Below, in pieces: positions 53,944 to 62,100 of a stretch of 64,000 bases of DNA; position 1 is the stretch's first letter; each line of letters opens with the position of its first letter. This DNA is from JADJPO01 sp963750395 (GTDB lineage Bacteria > Actinomycetota > Actinomycetes > Actinomycetales > Kineosporiaceae). The notes beneath the pieces are model-generated. The model was not told where the DNA came from. It did no database searches and saw only the letters and a program-made list of their open reading frames with translations. The position numbers and the translations under genes were made by a program. The stretch is taken from positions 310,001 through 374,000 of the forward strand of contig CAVVQM010000008.1 of the NCBI GenBank assembly GCA_963750395.1, read 5' to 3'.

Positions 53944-54169
53944 GCCACCGCCCCGGCCCCGCCCGTCGCGGCGATCGCCGCGGTTCTCGCGGTTCATCCT
54001 GACCGGTGCCCTGGTCGGCGCCGCCATCGCCCTGGTGCTGGCCCTGTCGCTGCCCGATCCGCCCGGGTACGGCGCGAGAACCATCGCCGGCTACCTGATG
54101 GCGATCGGTACCCTGCTCGGTGGGGTCGTGGGCGGGGGCGTCGCCGTCCTGGCGAATCGCGATCGCTGA
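53936..54169 (+). CDS. Small membrane protein, two helices
   Basis: A 77-residue protein with an Arg/Pro-rich head and two hydrophobic segments (FILTGALVGAAIALVLALSL and AIGTLLGGVVGGGVAVLA). No known function. It overlaps the SCP-like stop and lies directly before purF; similar small proteins occur at this place in other actinobacteria, as I recall. Confidence 0.7.
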   Translation: MSEPPPRPRPSRRSPRFSRFILTGALVGAAIALVLALSLPDPPGYGARTIAGYLMAIGTLLGGVVGGGVAVLANRDR

Positions 54170-54191
54170 GGCGTGTGCAAGACTGCTTGTC

Positions 54192-55613
54192 GTGTGCGGT
54201 GTCTTCGGGGTCTGGGCCCCGGGCGAAGAGGTCGCCAAACTGGCCTACTACGGTCTGTATGCCCTGCAGCACCGTGGCCAGGAGGCCGCCGGCATAGCCG
54301 TCAGCAGTGGTCGGCAGATCCTGGTGTTCAAGGACGTCGGCCTGGTCGCCCAGGTCTTCGACGAGACCTCACTGTCCTCCCTGACCGGGCACGTGGCGGT
54401 CGGACACTGCCGCTACTCGACCACCGGCGGATCGGTGTGGGAGAACGCTCAGCCCACACTCGGCGCGACCGCCGCGGGGACGGTGGCGCTGGCGCACAAC
54501 GGGAACCTGGTCAACACCCATGAACTGCGCGACCTGCTGGCGGGGAACACCGGCGACGACGGCGGTGAGATCGGCCGGGGGAACACCACCGACACGGCGC
54601 TGATCACGGCTCTGCTGGCCGGGGACCACGAGAACTCGCTGTTCACGACCGCGCTGCGGATCCTGCCGCACCTGCGTGGGGCGTTCAGCCTGGTGTTCAT
54701 GGACGAGGACACCCTGTACGCGGCCCGGGATCCCAACGGGCTCCACCCCCTCGTCCTGGGCCGGCTGGACCGCGGGTACGTGGTCGCCAGCGAGACCGCG
54801 GGCCTGGACATCGTCGGCGCCTCCCTGGTGCGTGAGATCGAACCGGGTGAGCTCATCGCCGTCGACACCAACGGGCTGAGGTCGGTCAGGTTCGCCGAGC
54901 CCCGCCCGAGCGGCTGCGTGTTCGAGTTCGTGTATCTGGCCAGGCCGGACACCACGATCGACGGACACGCCGTCCACGGTGTCCGGGTCGAGATGGGTCG
55001 CACCCTGGCCAAGGAGCACCCCGTCGAGGCGGATCTGGTCATCCCGGTCCCCGAGTCGGGCACTCCGGCGGCCATCGGCTACGCGCAGGCGTCCGGCATC
55101 CCCTACGGACAGGGATTGGTCAAGAACGCCTACGTCGGACGCACCTTCATCCAGCCCAGCCAGACCATCCGTCAACTGGGCATCCGGCTCAAGCTGAACC
55201 CGCTGCGCGAGGTGATCGCGGGAAGGCGACTGGTCGTCGTGGACGACTCGATCGTGCGCGGGAACACCCAGCGGGCGTTGATCCGGATGCTGCGCGAGGC
55301 CGGGGCCGCCGAGGTCCACGTGCGGATCTCGAGCGCTCCGGTGGCCTGGCCGTGCTTCTACGGGATCGACTTCGCCACCCGTGCCGAACTGGTGGCCGGC
55401 GGACTCGGTGTGGAGGAGGTGCGGGCCAGCATCGGCGCCGACACCCTCGGCCATATCTCCCTCGAAGGCATGATGGCCGCGACGGGAGAACCCGAGGATC
55501 GCCTGTGCACGGCGTGTTTCACCGGCCGATACCCGGTACCGCTGTCTGACGAGGCGGCGCTGGGCAAGCAGGCCCTCGAGCAACCCGAATTGCCGCTGAG
55601 CCTGGCGCCCTGA
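54192..55613 (+). CDS. purF: Amidophosphoribosyltransferase
   Basis: First committed step of purine synthesis: PRPP + glutamine give phosphoribosylamine. The start is GTG directly followed by TGC, so Cys2 becomes the N-terminal nucleophile after Met removal; CGVFGVWAP is the family N-terminus. YYGLYALQHRGQEAAGI and GHCRYSTTGG complete the glutaminase site; VVVDDSIVRGNTQRALIRMLREAGA is the PRPP loop. Four cysteines in the C-terminal part fit the Fe-S type. 473 residues. purM, normally next, is absent. Confidence 0.97.
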   Translation: MCGVFGVWAPGEEVAKLAYYGLYALQHRGQEAAGIAVSSGRQILVFKDVGLVAQVFDETSLSSLTGHVAVGHCRYSTTGGSVWENAQPTLGATAAGTVALAHNGNLVNTHELRDLLAGNTGDDGGEIGRGNTTDTALITALLAGDHENSLFTTALRILPHLRGAFSLVFMDEDTLYAARDPNGLHPLVLGRLDRGYVVASETAGLDIVGASLVREIEPGELIAVDTNGLRSVRFAEPRPSGCVFEFVYLARPDTTIDGHAVHGVRVEMGRTLAKEHPVEADLVIPVPESGTPAAIGYAQASGIPYGQGLVKNAYVGRTFIQPSQTIRQLGIRLKLNPLREVIAGRRLVVVDDSIVRGNTQRALIRMLREAGAAEVHVRISSAPVAWPCFYGIDFATRAELVAGGLGVEEVRASIGADTLGHISLEGMMAATGEPEDRLCTACFTGRYPVPLSDEAALGKQALEQPELPLSLAP

Positions 55614-55621
55614 GCGCCTGC

Positions 55622-55685
55622 GTCAGCGATCGTCAACGTCAGCGACCGTCAACGTCAGCGACCGTCAACGTCAGCGACCGTCAAC
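55622..55685. repeat. Four tandem copies of a 16-bp unit
   Basis: GTCAGCGACCGTCAAC is repeated four times without spacer (first copy has one T for C), directly after the purF stop, where purM is usually found. Confidence 0.9.
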
Positions 55686-55719
55686 AGAGGGACAGCAACC
55701 CCGACCGTCCAACCAGCTC

Positions 55720-55938
55720 TCAACCCGACCCGGCGACGTACCCGTCGTCCTCGTCGTCGTACTCGTCGAGGTGGTCGCCGCTGGTGTCCTCGAATGCGTC
55801 GTCCGATGCCTGCTCGCGGCCGCTCGAGCCGGAGCCGGCAAGCTCCCGCTGCAGGGCCGTGTAGTCGGTGTCCGGGCTGAAGTACTTCAGCTGCCGGGCC
55901 ACCTTCGTCTGCTTGGCCTTCTGACGGCCGCGCCCCAT
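55720..55938 (-). CDS. DUF3073 family protein
   Basis: A 72-residue protein. MGRGRQKAKQTKVARQLKYFSPDTDYTALQREL is the DUF3073 signature, which fixes the start although the frame is open further upstream. The C-terminal half is acidic (DEYDDEDDGY). Function unknown; the family is always near purF/purM and bldC in actinobacteria. Confidence 0.9.
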   Translation of the reverse strand: MGRGRQKAKQTKVARQLKYFSPDTDYTALQRELAGSGSSGREQASDDAFEDTSGDHLDEYDDEDDGYVAGSG

Positions 55939-56519
55939 GGCGTCGACCCCCTCATGCGTCGATCCGGGGCAGGCGCCCTTGGCGGGTCCCCGGATGTTGG
56001 TCGTCAGTCCCTCGTGTCGACAACGGTACATCGTTCCGTAGGTCGCTGGCATCTCTGCCCACCATGATGACGAGCACGTGTTCGGATCGGTTCCGCCGTC
56101 TTCTCCCGGCTGACGGCCGTCTGGTCCCCGTGGCGCCTGCACATCATCCCTCTGCCGGCCCGGGTAGTGCTCCGATATACATCCCCGTCGAGCCCGGTCG
56201 GGCGAGTCGGCGGATGTCGATCGGGTTAGGGATCGGTCCCCCGAAGGGTGGAGATTCGTCGTCAAAGCCGCACATCGTCCGGAATGACGTCGCTCGCCGC
56301 TAAGATCGATGTTGTTCCGTTGGGATCAACCTGGCGATCCAGCCTCACAGACTGCTTATGATTCGTTACTCATGGTAAAGTGACGAATCGCTCAGAGTAG
56401 GCCATATGGGCGGTTCGGTTGTCGGATGGTCACGAATCTGCCGGAAATGTTCCGCCGCAGGCTCGACTCGCTGCACGATGGACTGGTCGGGGGGCCCGAC
56501 CCCGAATCTGGAGGACTCA
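55939..56519. other. 580-bp divergent region between DUF3073 and bldC
   Basis: No convincing gene. It contains an unusually AT-rich patch near 56350-56390 and an imperfect 10-bp inverted repeat (arms from GATTCGT at 56360-56366 and ACGAATC at 56383-56389), a candidate operator or promoter for bldC. Confidence 0.5.
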
Positions 56520-56729
56520 ATGACGACCCGCTCGCCTGATGCCGAACCGCTGCTCACGCCGGCCGAGGTCGCCGCCCTGTTCCGCGTCGACCCCAAGACG
56601 GTCACTCGCTGGGCAAAGGCCGGCAAGCTCTCGTCCATTCGCACTCTTGGTGGTCACCGCCGATATCGAGAGTCCGAGGTCCGAGCCCTGCTCAACGGAA
56701 TCCCGCAGCAGCGCCACGACGAGGATTGA
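56520..56729 (+). CDS. bldC: BldC-type MerR-like developmental regulator
   Basis: A 69-residue DNA-binding protein, nearly identical in pattern to BldC: PDAEPLLTPAEVAALFRVDPKTVTRWAKAGKLSSIRTLGGHRRYRESEVRALLNGIPQQR. BldC binds head-to-tail on repeats and controls development in Streptomyces. GAGG 5 nt before the ATG sets the start; the longer upstream frame is not conserved. A hairpin terminator follows. In non-sporulating actinobacteria BldC-like proteins also exist, so this does not prove a mycelial life cycle. Confidence 0.93.
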   Translation: MTTRSPDAEPLLTPAEVAALFRVDPKTVTRWAKAGKLSSIRTLGGHRRYRESEVRALLNGIPQQRHDED

Positions 56730-56776
56730 CGATCGAGGCGCCCGGCCAGGTCGCCTCAGTCACGATCTCTCACCTC

Positions 56777-56810
56777 GATGCCGCCCTCTCCGAACGGGGA
56801 GGGCGGCATC
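56777..56810 (+). terminator. Hairpin terminator after bldC
   Basis: A 12-bp stem (56777-56788 and 56799-56810), extendable inward, about 50 bp after the stop and before the convergent LysR gene. Confidence 0.75.
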
Positions 56811-56852
56811 GTGCGTGCCGAATGTCATGACCCGGCCACGGGCGCGGGTAGA

Positions 56853-57743
56853 TCACCCGCGCCGGCTCGATCGACGACGTAGGCGCGAAAGTCCTCCGCG
56901 GCCGGCAACAGGTCGTCGCTGGGTCGAGTGGGCCAGGCCGATCTCCCGGGTCGCACCCGGATCGGCGATCGGCACGTGGCACAGGATCGAACGGTCGGCG
57001 TCCGGCGTTCCTTGCCGGGCCGCCGGCACAACGGCCACGCCCAGACCTGCTGCGACCAGGGCGCGCACGGTGGGCAGGTCGTCGGCCTCCAGGGCCACCA
57101 CGGGATGGAAGCCCGCCCGCTCGCACAGTTCGACCCCGTGTCGGCGCACCAGCGACGGATGGCGCAGCATCACGAACCCCTCCCCGGCCAGCTCGTGCAA
57201 CCAGAGCCTGTCGCGGGCGGCGCTCGGGTGCCCCGGCGGGAGGGCGACGCACAGCGGATCGGAGAACAGCCGGTGCCAGGTGAGCGTACGGTCCCCGGGC
57301 TGCATCTGGCCGAGTCCCAGATCGACCTGTCCGCTGACCAGGTGGGGTACGAGGTCGTCCCGGCTCTGGTGCAGCGCGAACTGGACGCCCGGGCGGCGGG
57401 AGCGGAAGCCCTCGACCAGATGGGGGACCAACCAGGTCCCCAGGGACGGCTGGAAGTCCAGGGCGACGGTGCCACGCTCGGGGTCCAGCAACTCCTGGAC
57501 GGCGGCCAGGCCGTCGTCCAGCTCGTGCAGCATCACATCGAGGTGACGCTTGAAGACGGTGCCCGCGTGCGTCATCCGCAGCACCCGGCCCGAGCGCCGC
57601 AGAAGCGGTGTGCCCACCTCCGCCTCGAGGCGTGCCAGCCCGCGCGAGACGCCGGACTGGGTGACCCAGAACATCTCCCCGACCTCGGTCACGGTGACGC
57701 CGTCGGCAACCTGCTGGAACCAACGCAGTGCTTCGGTGTCCAT
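56853..57743 (-). CDS. LysR-family regulator, C-terminus probably frameshifted
   Basis: A ~300-residue regulator with an N-terminal winged helix (LRWFQQVADGVTVTEVGEMFWVTQSGVSRGLARLEAEVG pattern) and a periplasmic-binding-like effector domain. The last ~25 residues are Arg/Gly-rich and unlike the family. Removing one C near 56922 gives instead ...STSDDLLPAAEDFRAYVVDRAG and a stop at 56825, a more typical ending. It is divergent from the small gene at 57868, with a 6-5-6 inverted repeat between them. Inducer and targets unknown. Confidence 0.87.
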   Translation of the reverse strand: MDTEALRWFQQVADGVTVTEVGEMFWVTQSGVSRGLARLEAEVGTPLLRRSGRVLRMTHAGTVFKRHLDVMLHELDDGLAAVQELLDPERGTVALDFQPSLGTWLVPHLVEGFRSRRPGVQFALHQSRDDLVPHLVSGQVDLGLGQMQPGDRTLTWHRLFSDPLCVALPPGHPSAARDRLWLHELAGEGFVMLRHPSLVRRHGVELCERAGFHPVVALEADDLPTVRALVAAGLGVAVVPAARQGTPDADRSILCHVPIADPGATREIGLAHSTQRRPVAGRGGLSRLRRRSSRRG

Positions 57744-57810
57744 GGAATCGATCTCCGCTCCGCGATGGTGGCGACGCCTCCACCCACGCTAACTCATTCC
57801 TTTCGAGCAT

Positions 57811-57827
57811 TGGTTCGATGAGAACCA
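57811..57827. promoter_or_regulatory. Inverted repeat, possible LysR operator
   Basis: TGGTTC-GATGA-GAACCA, a perfect dyad between the divergent LysR gene and the small gene at 57868; an overlapping GATGAG/CTCATC dyad follows. Confidence 0.4.
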
Positions 57828-57855
57828 GTCATTGGACTCATCAATGGTGTCGACC

Positions 57856-57861
57856 GATACT
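57856..57861 (+). promoter_or_regulatory. -10-like hexamer of the small gene
   Basis: GATACT followed by 6 nt and the ATG at 57868; probable leaderless promoter. Confidence 0.45.
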
Positions 57862-57867
57862 GGGTGC

Positions 57868-58128
57868 ATGAACACGGACGAGAACGTCAGCACCACAATC
57901 CGAGGCACCACGAGCCGAGGCACCACGAGCCGGGGTCTGTCCCACCTGGTCGACGCGCTGCGTGCTCGTCGCGAGACCCGCGCCGCCGACCGCCGGCTCG
58001 CGAAGCAGCTGGCCTCCTACACGACCCGTCGTGAGCTCGACGAGCTGTTCGCCCTGATGGAGCGCTACGACGATGCCGAGACCGCCGACATCCGCCGAGT
58101 GCTCGGCCGCCGTTCCACCGCGGCCTGA
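57868..58128 (+). CDS. Small basic protein with RGTTS repeat, unknown function
   Basis: An 86-residue hydrophilic protein. RGTTSRGTTSRG near the N-terminus comes from a 15-bp tandem repeat; the rest (LVDALRARRETRAADRRLAKQLASYTTRRELDELFALMERYDDAETADIRRVLGRR) is mostly helical and basic. No family recognised with confidence. The start is fixed by a GATACT hexamer 6 nt upstream. Divergent from the LysR gene, so it may be that regulator's target (inference). Confidence 0.7.
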   Translation: MNTDENVSTTIRGTTSRGTTSRGLSHLVDALRARRETRAADRRLAKQLASYTTRRELDELFALMERYDDAETADIRRVLGRRSTAA

Positions 58129-58244
58129 TCCACCGCGGCCCGATCCACGCGATCGACCGCCCGGGTGAGCGACCGCCTGGCCGGGGCCGGCGGAACCGGG
58201 GCGGATAGTCTCACCTCGAGGAGTTCCCTTCGTCGAGGAGTCCC

Positions 58245-59093
58245 GTGCCGAAGTCCTACATCCTGACCCTCACCTGCCTCGACCGCCCCGGCATCGTCCG
58301 GGCGCTCGCGGACGGCATCGTCTCGGTCGGCGGGAACATCATCGACAACGCCCAGTTCTCCGATCCGGGCACCGGGCTCTTCTGTGTGCGGACCCAGTTC
58401 GACGCTCCCGGTACGACCATCGATCAGGTGGAAGAGGCTGTCACCGAACGGTTGTCGGCCTACCGGCCCACGCTGACCCTGCGTTCGGCGCAGAAGCGTC
58501 CCAGGATGCTGATCCTGGTCTCGAGGTTCGACCATTGCCTGGTGGATCTGCTCTACCGATGGCAGATCGGGGAGCTGGACGTCGACATCCCCCTGGTCGT
58601 GTCGAATCACCCCGACGTGGCCGACGTCGCACACCGCAACGGTGTCGCCTTCCGCCACGTGCCGGTCACCAGGGACACCAAGCCGGAGGCCGAGCAACGA
58701 CTGTTCGAGCTGATCGAGGAGCACCGGATCGACTTCGTCGTGCTGGCTCGGTACATGCAGGTGCTCTCGGACGAGGCGTGCCGCCGCCTCTCCGGCCGGG
58801 TGATCAACATCCACCATTCGTTCCTGCCCGGATTCAAGGGCGCCAAGCCGTACCACCGCGCCTACGAGCGTGGCGTGAAACTCATCGGGGCGACCGCGCA
58901 CTACGTGACGGCCGATCTCGACGAGGGGCCGATCATCGAGCAGGACGTCGTCCGGGTGACTCACGCCATGGACGCGGAGGCCCTGGTGGCCATCGGTCGC
59001 GACGTGGAGCGCATCGTGCTGTCCCGGGCGGTCAAGCTGCACGCCGCAGACCGGGTGCTGGTGGCCGGCTCGCGAACCGTTGTGTTTCCCTGA
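58245..59093 (+). CDS. purU: Formyltetrahydrofolate deformylase
   Basis: Hydrolyses 10-formyl-THF to formate and THF; supplies formate for purine synthesis by PurT and balances one-carbon pools. The 282-residue protein has an ACT domain (LTLTCLDRPGIVRALADGI) and a formyltransferase-like domain with RMLILVSRFDHCLVDLLYR, NHHSFLPGFKGAKPYHRAY-type core (INIHHSFLPGFKGAKPYHRAY) and catalytic Asp in TADLDEGPIIEQ. GAGGAG 4 nt before GTG. Confidence 0.95.
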   Translation: MPKSYILTLTCLDRPGIVRALADGIVSVGGNIIDNAQFSDPGTGLFCVRTQFDAPGTTIDQVEEAVTERLSAYRPTLTLRSAQKRPRMLILVSRFDHCLVDLLYRWQIGELDVDIPLVVSNHPDVADVAHRNGVAFRHVPVTRDTKPEAEQRLFELIEEHRIDFVVLARYMQVLSDEACRRLSGRVINIHHSFLPGFKGAKPYHRAYERGVKLIGATAHYVTADLDEGPIIEQDVVRVTHAMDAEALVAIGRDVERIVLSRAVKLHAADRVLVAGSRTVVFP

Positions 59094-59143
59094 GCCGGCG
59101 CCCGGGACCCACCTGCAGGCTGTAGGCGCCCCCTGCGCACCCG

Positions 59144-59593
59144 TCAGGACACAGGGCGCAGGGTCACCTCGATATCGCGCCGCGGATCCGCCGGGTCGAT
59201 CGGGACCGGCTCGGTGGTCCGGTAGTCCCCGGCGTCCACGGTCCCCGACTTGGTGACGTCCAGATGCGCGGAGACGGCGAAGTGACGTTCCGTGGCCAGG
59301 CCGGGCGCCCGCAGCGCGAAGTCGATACGGTCGGCCTCCGAGGAGATGCTGACACCGGTGTGCGTCTGGGTCGTGATGGTGACCGGCTCGCTCGCGCCGG
59401 TTCCGATGTCCTCGAGCCGGACGATGAGCGTCGCCCCGTGAACGGGCTCGACGACGTCCAGGAACACCAGCTCACCGCGCACCTCGGGGACGGTGCCCAC
59501 CTCGGTCTCGTGGCCGCTGCAGGAGGTGCTCACCGATATCAGGGACGTGACGAGCAGGGCTGCAGCCGCCCGGTCGCTCCAGCGTCGACGCAT
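59144..59593 (-). CDS. Putative lipoprotein, YbaY/YscW-like
   Basis: A 149-residue exported protein. A signal peptide ends in SVSTSC, a lipobox. The mature part (GELVFLDVVEPVHGATLIVRLEDIGTG... VTKSGTVDAGDYRTTEPVPI) resembles the YbaY/YscW lipoprotein beta-fold. Function unknown. ATG at 59593 gives the signal peptide its normal length; a longer upstream frame exists. Confidence 0.65.
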   Translation of the reverse strand: MRRRWSDRAAAALLVTSLISVSTSCSGHETEVGTVPEVRGELVFLDVVEPVHGATLIVRLEDIGTGASEPVTITTQTHTGVSISSEADRIDFALRAPGLATERHFAVSAHLDVTKSGTVDAGDYRTTEPVPIDPADPRRDIEVTLRPVS

Positions 59594-60096
59594 CGGGAGC
59601 CTCCATCGGCTTCGCACGGTGAGTGGATGGTGACGGGCTGGCGAAGCCAAGAATATCGTGGCAAGAATGTCGTGGAGGTCCTGTGGGAGGTTCCGGAGGA
59701 AGACCTGAGCGGACCGACAGGCCGTTGGTCACTTTGAGTGATCAGCCTTGTGCGTTCTCCGAACGTGTGGCATGGTTTCATCCGCACCGGCGCCATTGGC
59801 GCCGGTGCGCCAGTTTGCGCCACCGCCGCCCGTCGAACCGTTGCGAGCCAGAGGAATTGAGACCGTGCCCTCTGGCTGTGGATCTGGTCCACCTCGGTCG
59901 GGGGCCCCCGATGCCTCGATCCGTATGGCCCCGGGTTGGTCAGCGGTTCACGGCCCTCGCTGACATTCCGTCGTGACACCGTGACATCGTCTGCGGCCTC
60001 TGGTGTCGCGACGTGGGCGGGGTGACGAGCGCGCGGGCTCGGGGAGTGGTGTCACCCGCGCCCGCGCGCCGATCGTGGGGTGGGGGCGATCGACGG
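59594..60096. other. 500-bp intergenic region with a 25-bp palindrome
   Basis: No gene supported. 59784-59808 is a perfect inverted repeat with 12-bp arms (GCACCGGCGCCA) around a single T: a hairpin terminator or operator. The rest shows nothing I can name. Confidence 0.55.
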
Positions 60097-60351
60097 TCAG
60101 CCCTGCCGCCCGGTGGGCAGCAGATGATCGAAGTCGCCGTCCTTCATGCCGAGGATCAGTGCCTCGATCTCGGCGTCGGTATAGACCAACACCGGACCGT
60201 CGGGGAAGCGTGAGTTGCGAACCGCAACCCCCCCACCGGGGGCCACCTGCGCCATCTCGACACAGTTGCCGGCGGGGCCGCTGCGGCGGCTCTTGGTCCA
60301 GGCGAGGTGCTGTAGCGGTCCTCCGGGGGTGCCGTTCACAACCGCGGACAT
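60097..60351 (-). CDS. DUF397 protein (partner of the XRE regulator)
   Basis: An 84-residue protein of the DUF397 family, typically paired with a DUF5753/XRE regulator in actinobacteria (for example WhiJ-type systems). TKSRRSGPAGNCVEMAQV, VAVRNSRFPDGPVLVYTDAEI are the family core. The ATG at 60351 is set by GGGAGG 9 nt upstream; ATG at 60360 would abut it. Some DUF397 proteins act as antagonists of the XRE partner (family knowledge). Confidence 0.9.
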   Translation of the reverse strand: MSAVVNGTPGGPLQHLAWTKSRRSGPAGNCVEMAQVAPGGGVAVRNSRFPDGPVLVYTDAEIEALILGMKDGDFDHLLPTGRQG

Positions 60352-60389
60352 CTGACCCATCCTCCCAAGGTACATCAGGCCATGCACAT

Positions 60390-60411
60390 GCACATGCATC
60401 TAGGTGTGCAT
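60390..60411. promoter_or_regulatory. TGCACA/TGTGCA inverted repeat upstream of DUF397 gene
   Basis: 6-bp arms spaced by 10 bp within a TGCA-rich stretch, between the DUF397 and XRE genes; a possible operator. Confidence 0.35.
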
Positions 60412-60535
60412 CTGCCTTGTTCGCAAGATAGACCCGTTACACAATGAAGTGCAAACTGCGTTGGGTGACGAATCGACGGGCGGCAGCCCGCCGCCGGGCG
60501 CGGGCGGCTCGCCGCGACGCCGGGAAGGGGGCCGA

Positions 60536-61399
60536 TCAGCTCTCGGCGAGCATCTCCGTGATGAAGGCAGCGGTCGCCTTGGGTCTCAGACTCTCCACCG
60601 AGAGCTGGTCCATGACCTCGGAGTACTTGCTCACGTGGTCGCGTCGATCGAGATACAGCGCGCTGAGCAGATTCTCCACGTAGACGATGTCGGGTAGTTC
60701 GGTCTCACCGAATCGCAGGATGGTGAAGGCCCCGCCGGCTGCCGCGTGGGCATGCTTGGTGACTGGGAGTATCTGAATGGTGATGTGGGGCTTGTCGCCC
60801 AGCTTGAGCAGATGCTCGAGTTGATCGCGCCGCAGCTGGTCCGAGCCGACCGGACGGCGCAACGCCGCCTCCTCGACGACCGCCCAGATCCTGGGAGGGT
60901 CGTCGCGGTTGATCAACTGCTTGCGGGTGGCGCGCAGGTCCACCGCACGGTCGATCTCCGGGCCGCTCGGTCTCGGCCTCGTCGAGGAGATGACGGCGCG
61001 GCTGTAGTCGTCGGTCTGCAGCAGGCCCGGCACGAAGTGCGTCTCGTAGGTCCGGATGCGTCGCGCGGCCTGCTCGAGCCCGACGTAGTCCTGGAACCAG
61101 TCCGGCAGGACGTCCTCGTAGGAACGCCACCACCCGGGCCGGTTGGCCTCCCGCACCATGGCCAGCACGGCCTCGCGTTCGGCGGGGTCGGTGATCCCGT
61201 ACAACATCAGCAGGTCGGCGATGTCGCGTTCCTTGAACGAGACCTTGCCGAGTTCGAGTCGGCTCATCTTCGACTCGGACGCCCGGATGGTGTAGCCGGC
61301 CTGCGCGCGAGAGATCCCCTGTTGCTCGCGGAGAGTACGTAGACGGGCACCGAGCATCATGCGGCGCGCTGTCGCACTGCTCTGGAACTGCTCGGCCAT
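60536..61399 (-). CDS. XRE-family regulator with DUF5753 domain
   Basis: A 287-residue regulator. The N-terminal XRE helix-turn-helix (LGARLRTLREQQGISRAQAGYTIRASESKMSRLELGKV) is followed by DUF5753 (YVGLEQAARRIRTYETHFVPGLLQTDDYSRAVI, RQLINRDDPPRIWAVVEEAALRRPVG-like, and FGETELPDIVYVENLLSALYLDRRDHV). WhiJ/SCO4543-type in streptomycetes. GGAGG about 6 nt before ATG. An 8-bp inverted repeat at 61421-61447 lies in its promoter; DUF397 follows downstream on the same strand. Confidence 0.92.
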   Translation of the reverse strand: MAEQFQSSATARRMMLGARLRTLREQQGISRAQAGYTIRASESKMSRLELGKVSFKERDIADLLMLYGITDPAEREAVLAMVREANRPGWWRSYEDVLPDWFQDYVGLEQAARRIRTYETHFVPGLLQTDDYSRAVISSTRPRPSGPEIDRAVDLRATRKQLINRDDPPRIWAVVEEAALRRPVGSDQLRRDQLEHLLKLGDKPHITIQILPVTKHAHAAAGGAFTILRFGETELPDIVYVENLLSALYLDRRDHVSKYSEVMDQLSVESLRPKATAAFITEMLAES

Positions 61400-61420
61400 C
61401 GGCTACCTCCGGTACACAGT

Positions 61421-61447
61421 CTGTCACTCGCTTTGGTGAAGTGACAG
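61421..61447. promoter_or_regulatory. 8-11-8 inverted repeat upstream of the XRE gene
   Basis: CTGTCACT and AGTGACAG separated by 11 bp (27 bp in all), directly upstream of the XRE start; candidate autoregulatory operator. Confidence 0.5.
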
Positions 61448-61586
61448 TCAAGTCGTTCTTTATGTCGCCGTCCGATGGGTGCCGATGTCGTGCGGAGGCG
61501 GCCTCGTCACTGGACGTGCCTGACGTTTGACCATACGTGGTCCTCGTCGAGCTCCTGCCCTCGAGGAGACCGGCCGTGACCCCCTC

Positions 61587-61592
61587 TACGCT
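61587..61592 (+). promoter_or_regulatory. -10-like hexamer of the Nudix gene
   Basis: TACGCT followed by 6 nt and the ATG; probable leaderless promoter. Confidence 0.4.
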
Positions 61593-61598
61593 GGCTCG

Positions 61599-62084
61599 AT
61601 GCCGATCCCAGACTTCATCGTTCACCTGCGCCAGAAGGTCGGGCATGACCCGCTGTGGCTGTCCGGCGTCACCGCTCTGGTGCTGCGCGGCGACGAGGTG
61701 CTGCTCGTGCGGCGAGCGGACAACGGCGACTGGACCCCCGTGACGGGCATCATCGATCCTGGCGAGGAACCGGCCGAGACCGCCGTTCGGGAGGTCGCCG
61801 AGGAGGCGGGCGTGAACGCCGTCCCGGAACGGCTGGTGCTGGTCCACGTCACCGATCCGGTCGTCTACGAGAACGGGGATTCCTCCCAGTACCTCGACCT
61901 GGCCTTCAGGATGCGGTGGACGGGCGGGGACCCGTATCCGGCGGACGGCGAGAACACCGAGGCCGCGTTCTTCCCGCTGGACGCCCTGCCGCCGATGCCC
62001 GAGGCGATGCTGATGCGACTGCGGGCCGGTCTGGACGACGAGACGGGTGCGCGTTTCCGCTGGCGCGACCAGGTCCACAGCTAG
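61599..62084 (+). CDS. Nudix hydrolase
   Basis: A 161-residue pyrophosphohydrolase. The Nudix box is complete: GIIDPGEEPAETAVREVAEEAGV (G-x5-E-x7-REU-x-EE-x-GU), so metal-dependent hydrolysis of a nucleoside diphosphate derivative is expected; the substrate is not known. The ATG is set by a TACGCT hexamer 6 nt upstream and by the N-terminal PIPDFIVHLRQKVGHDPLWL conserved in one actinobacterial group. Confidence 0.9.
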   Translation: MPIPDFIVHLRQKVGHDPLWLSGVTALVLRGDEVLLVRRADNGDWTPVTGIIDPGEEPAETAVREVAEEAGVNAVPERLVLVHVTDPVVYENGDSSQYLDLAFRMRWTGGDPYPADGENTEAAFFPLDALPPMPEAMLMRLRAGLDDETGARFRWRDQVHS

Positions 62085-62100
62085 GGCGGACCCCTCGTGA

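Noticed and set aside
55622..55685. CRISPR array
   Set aside because: Units are directly adjacent with no spacers and only 16 bp long.
59623..59976. Possible gene in the 59.6-60.0 kb gap
   Set aside because: Frames are Pro/Arg/Ser-rich, with no start signal or motif.
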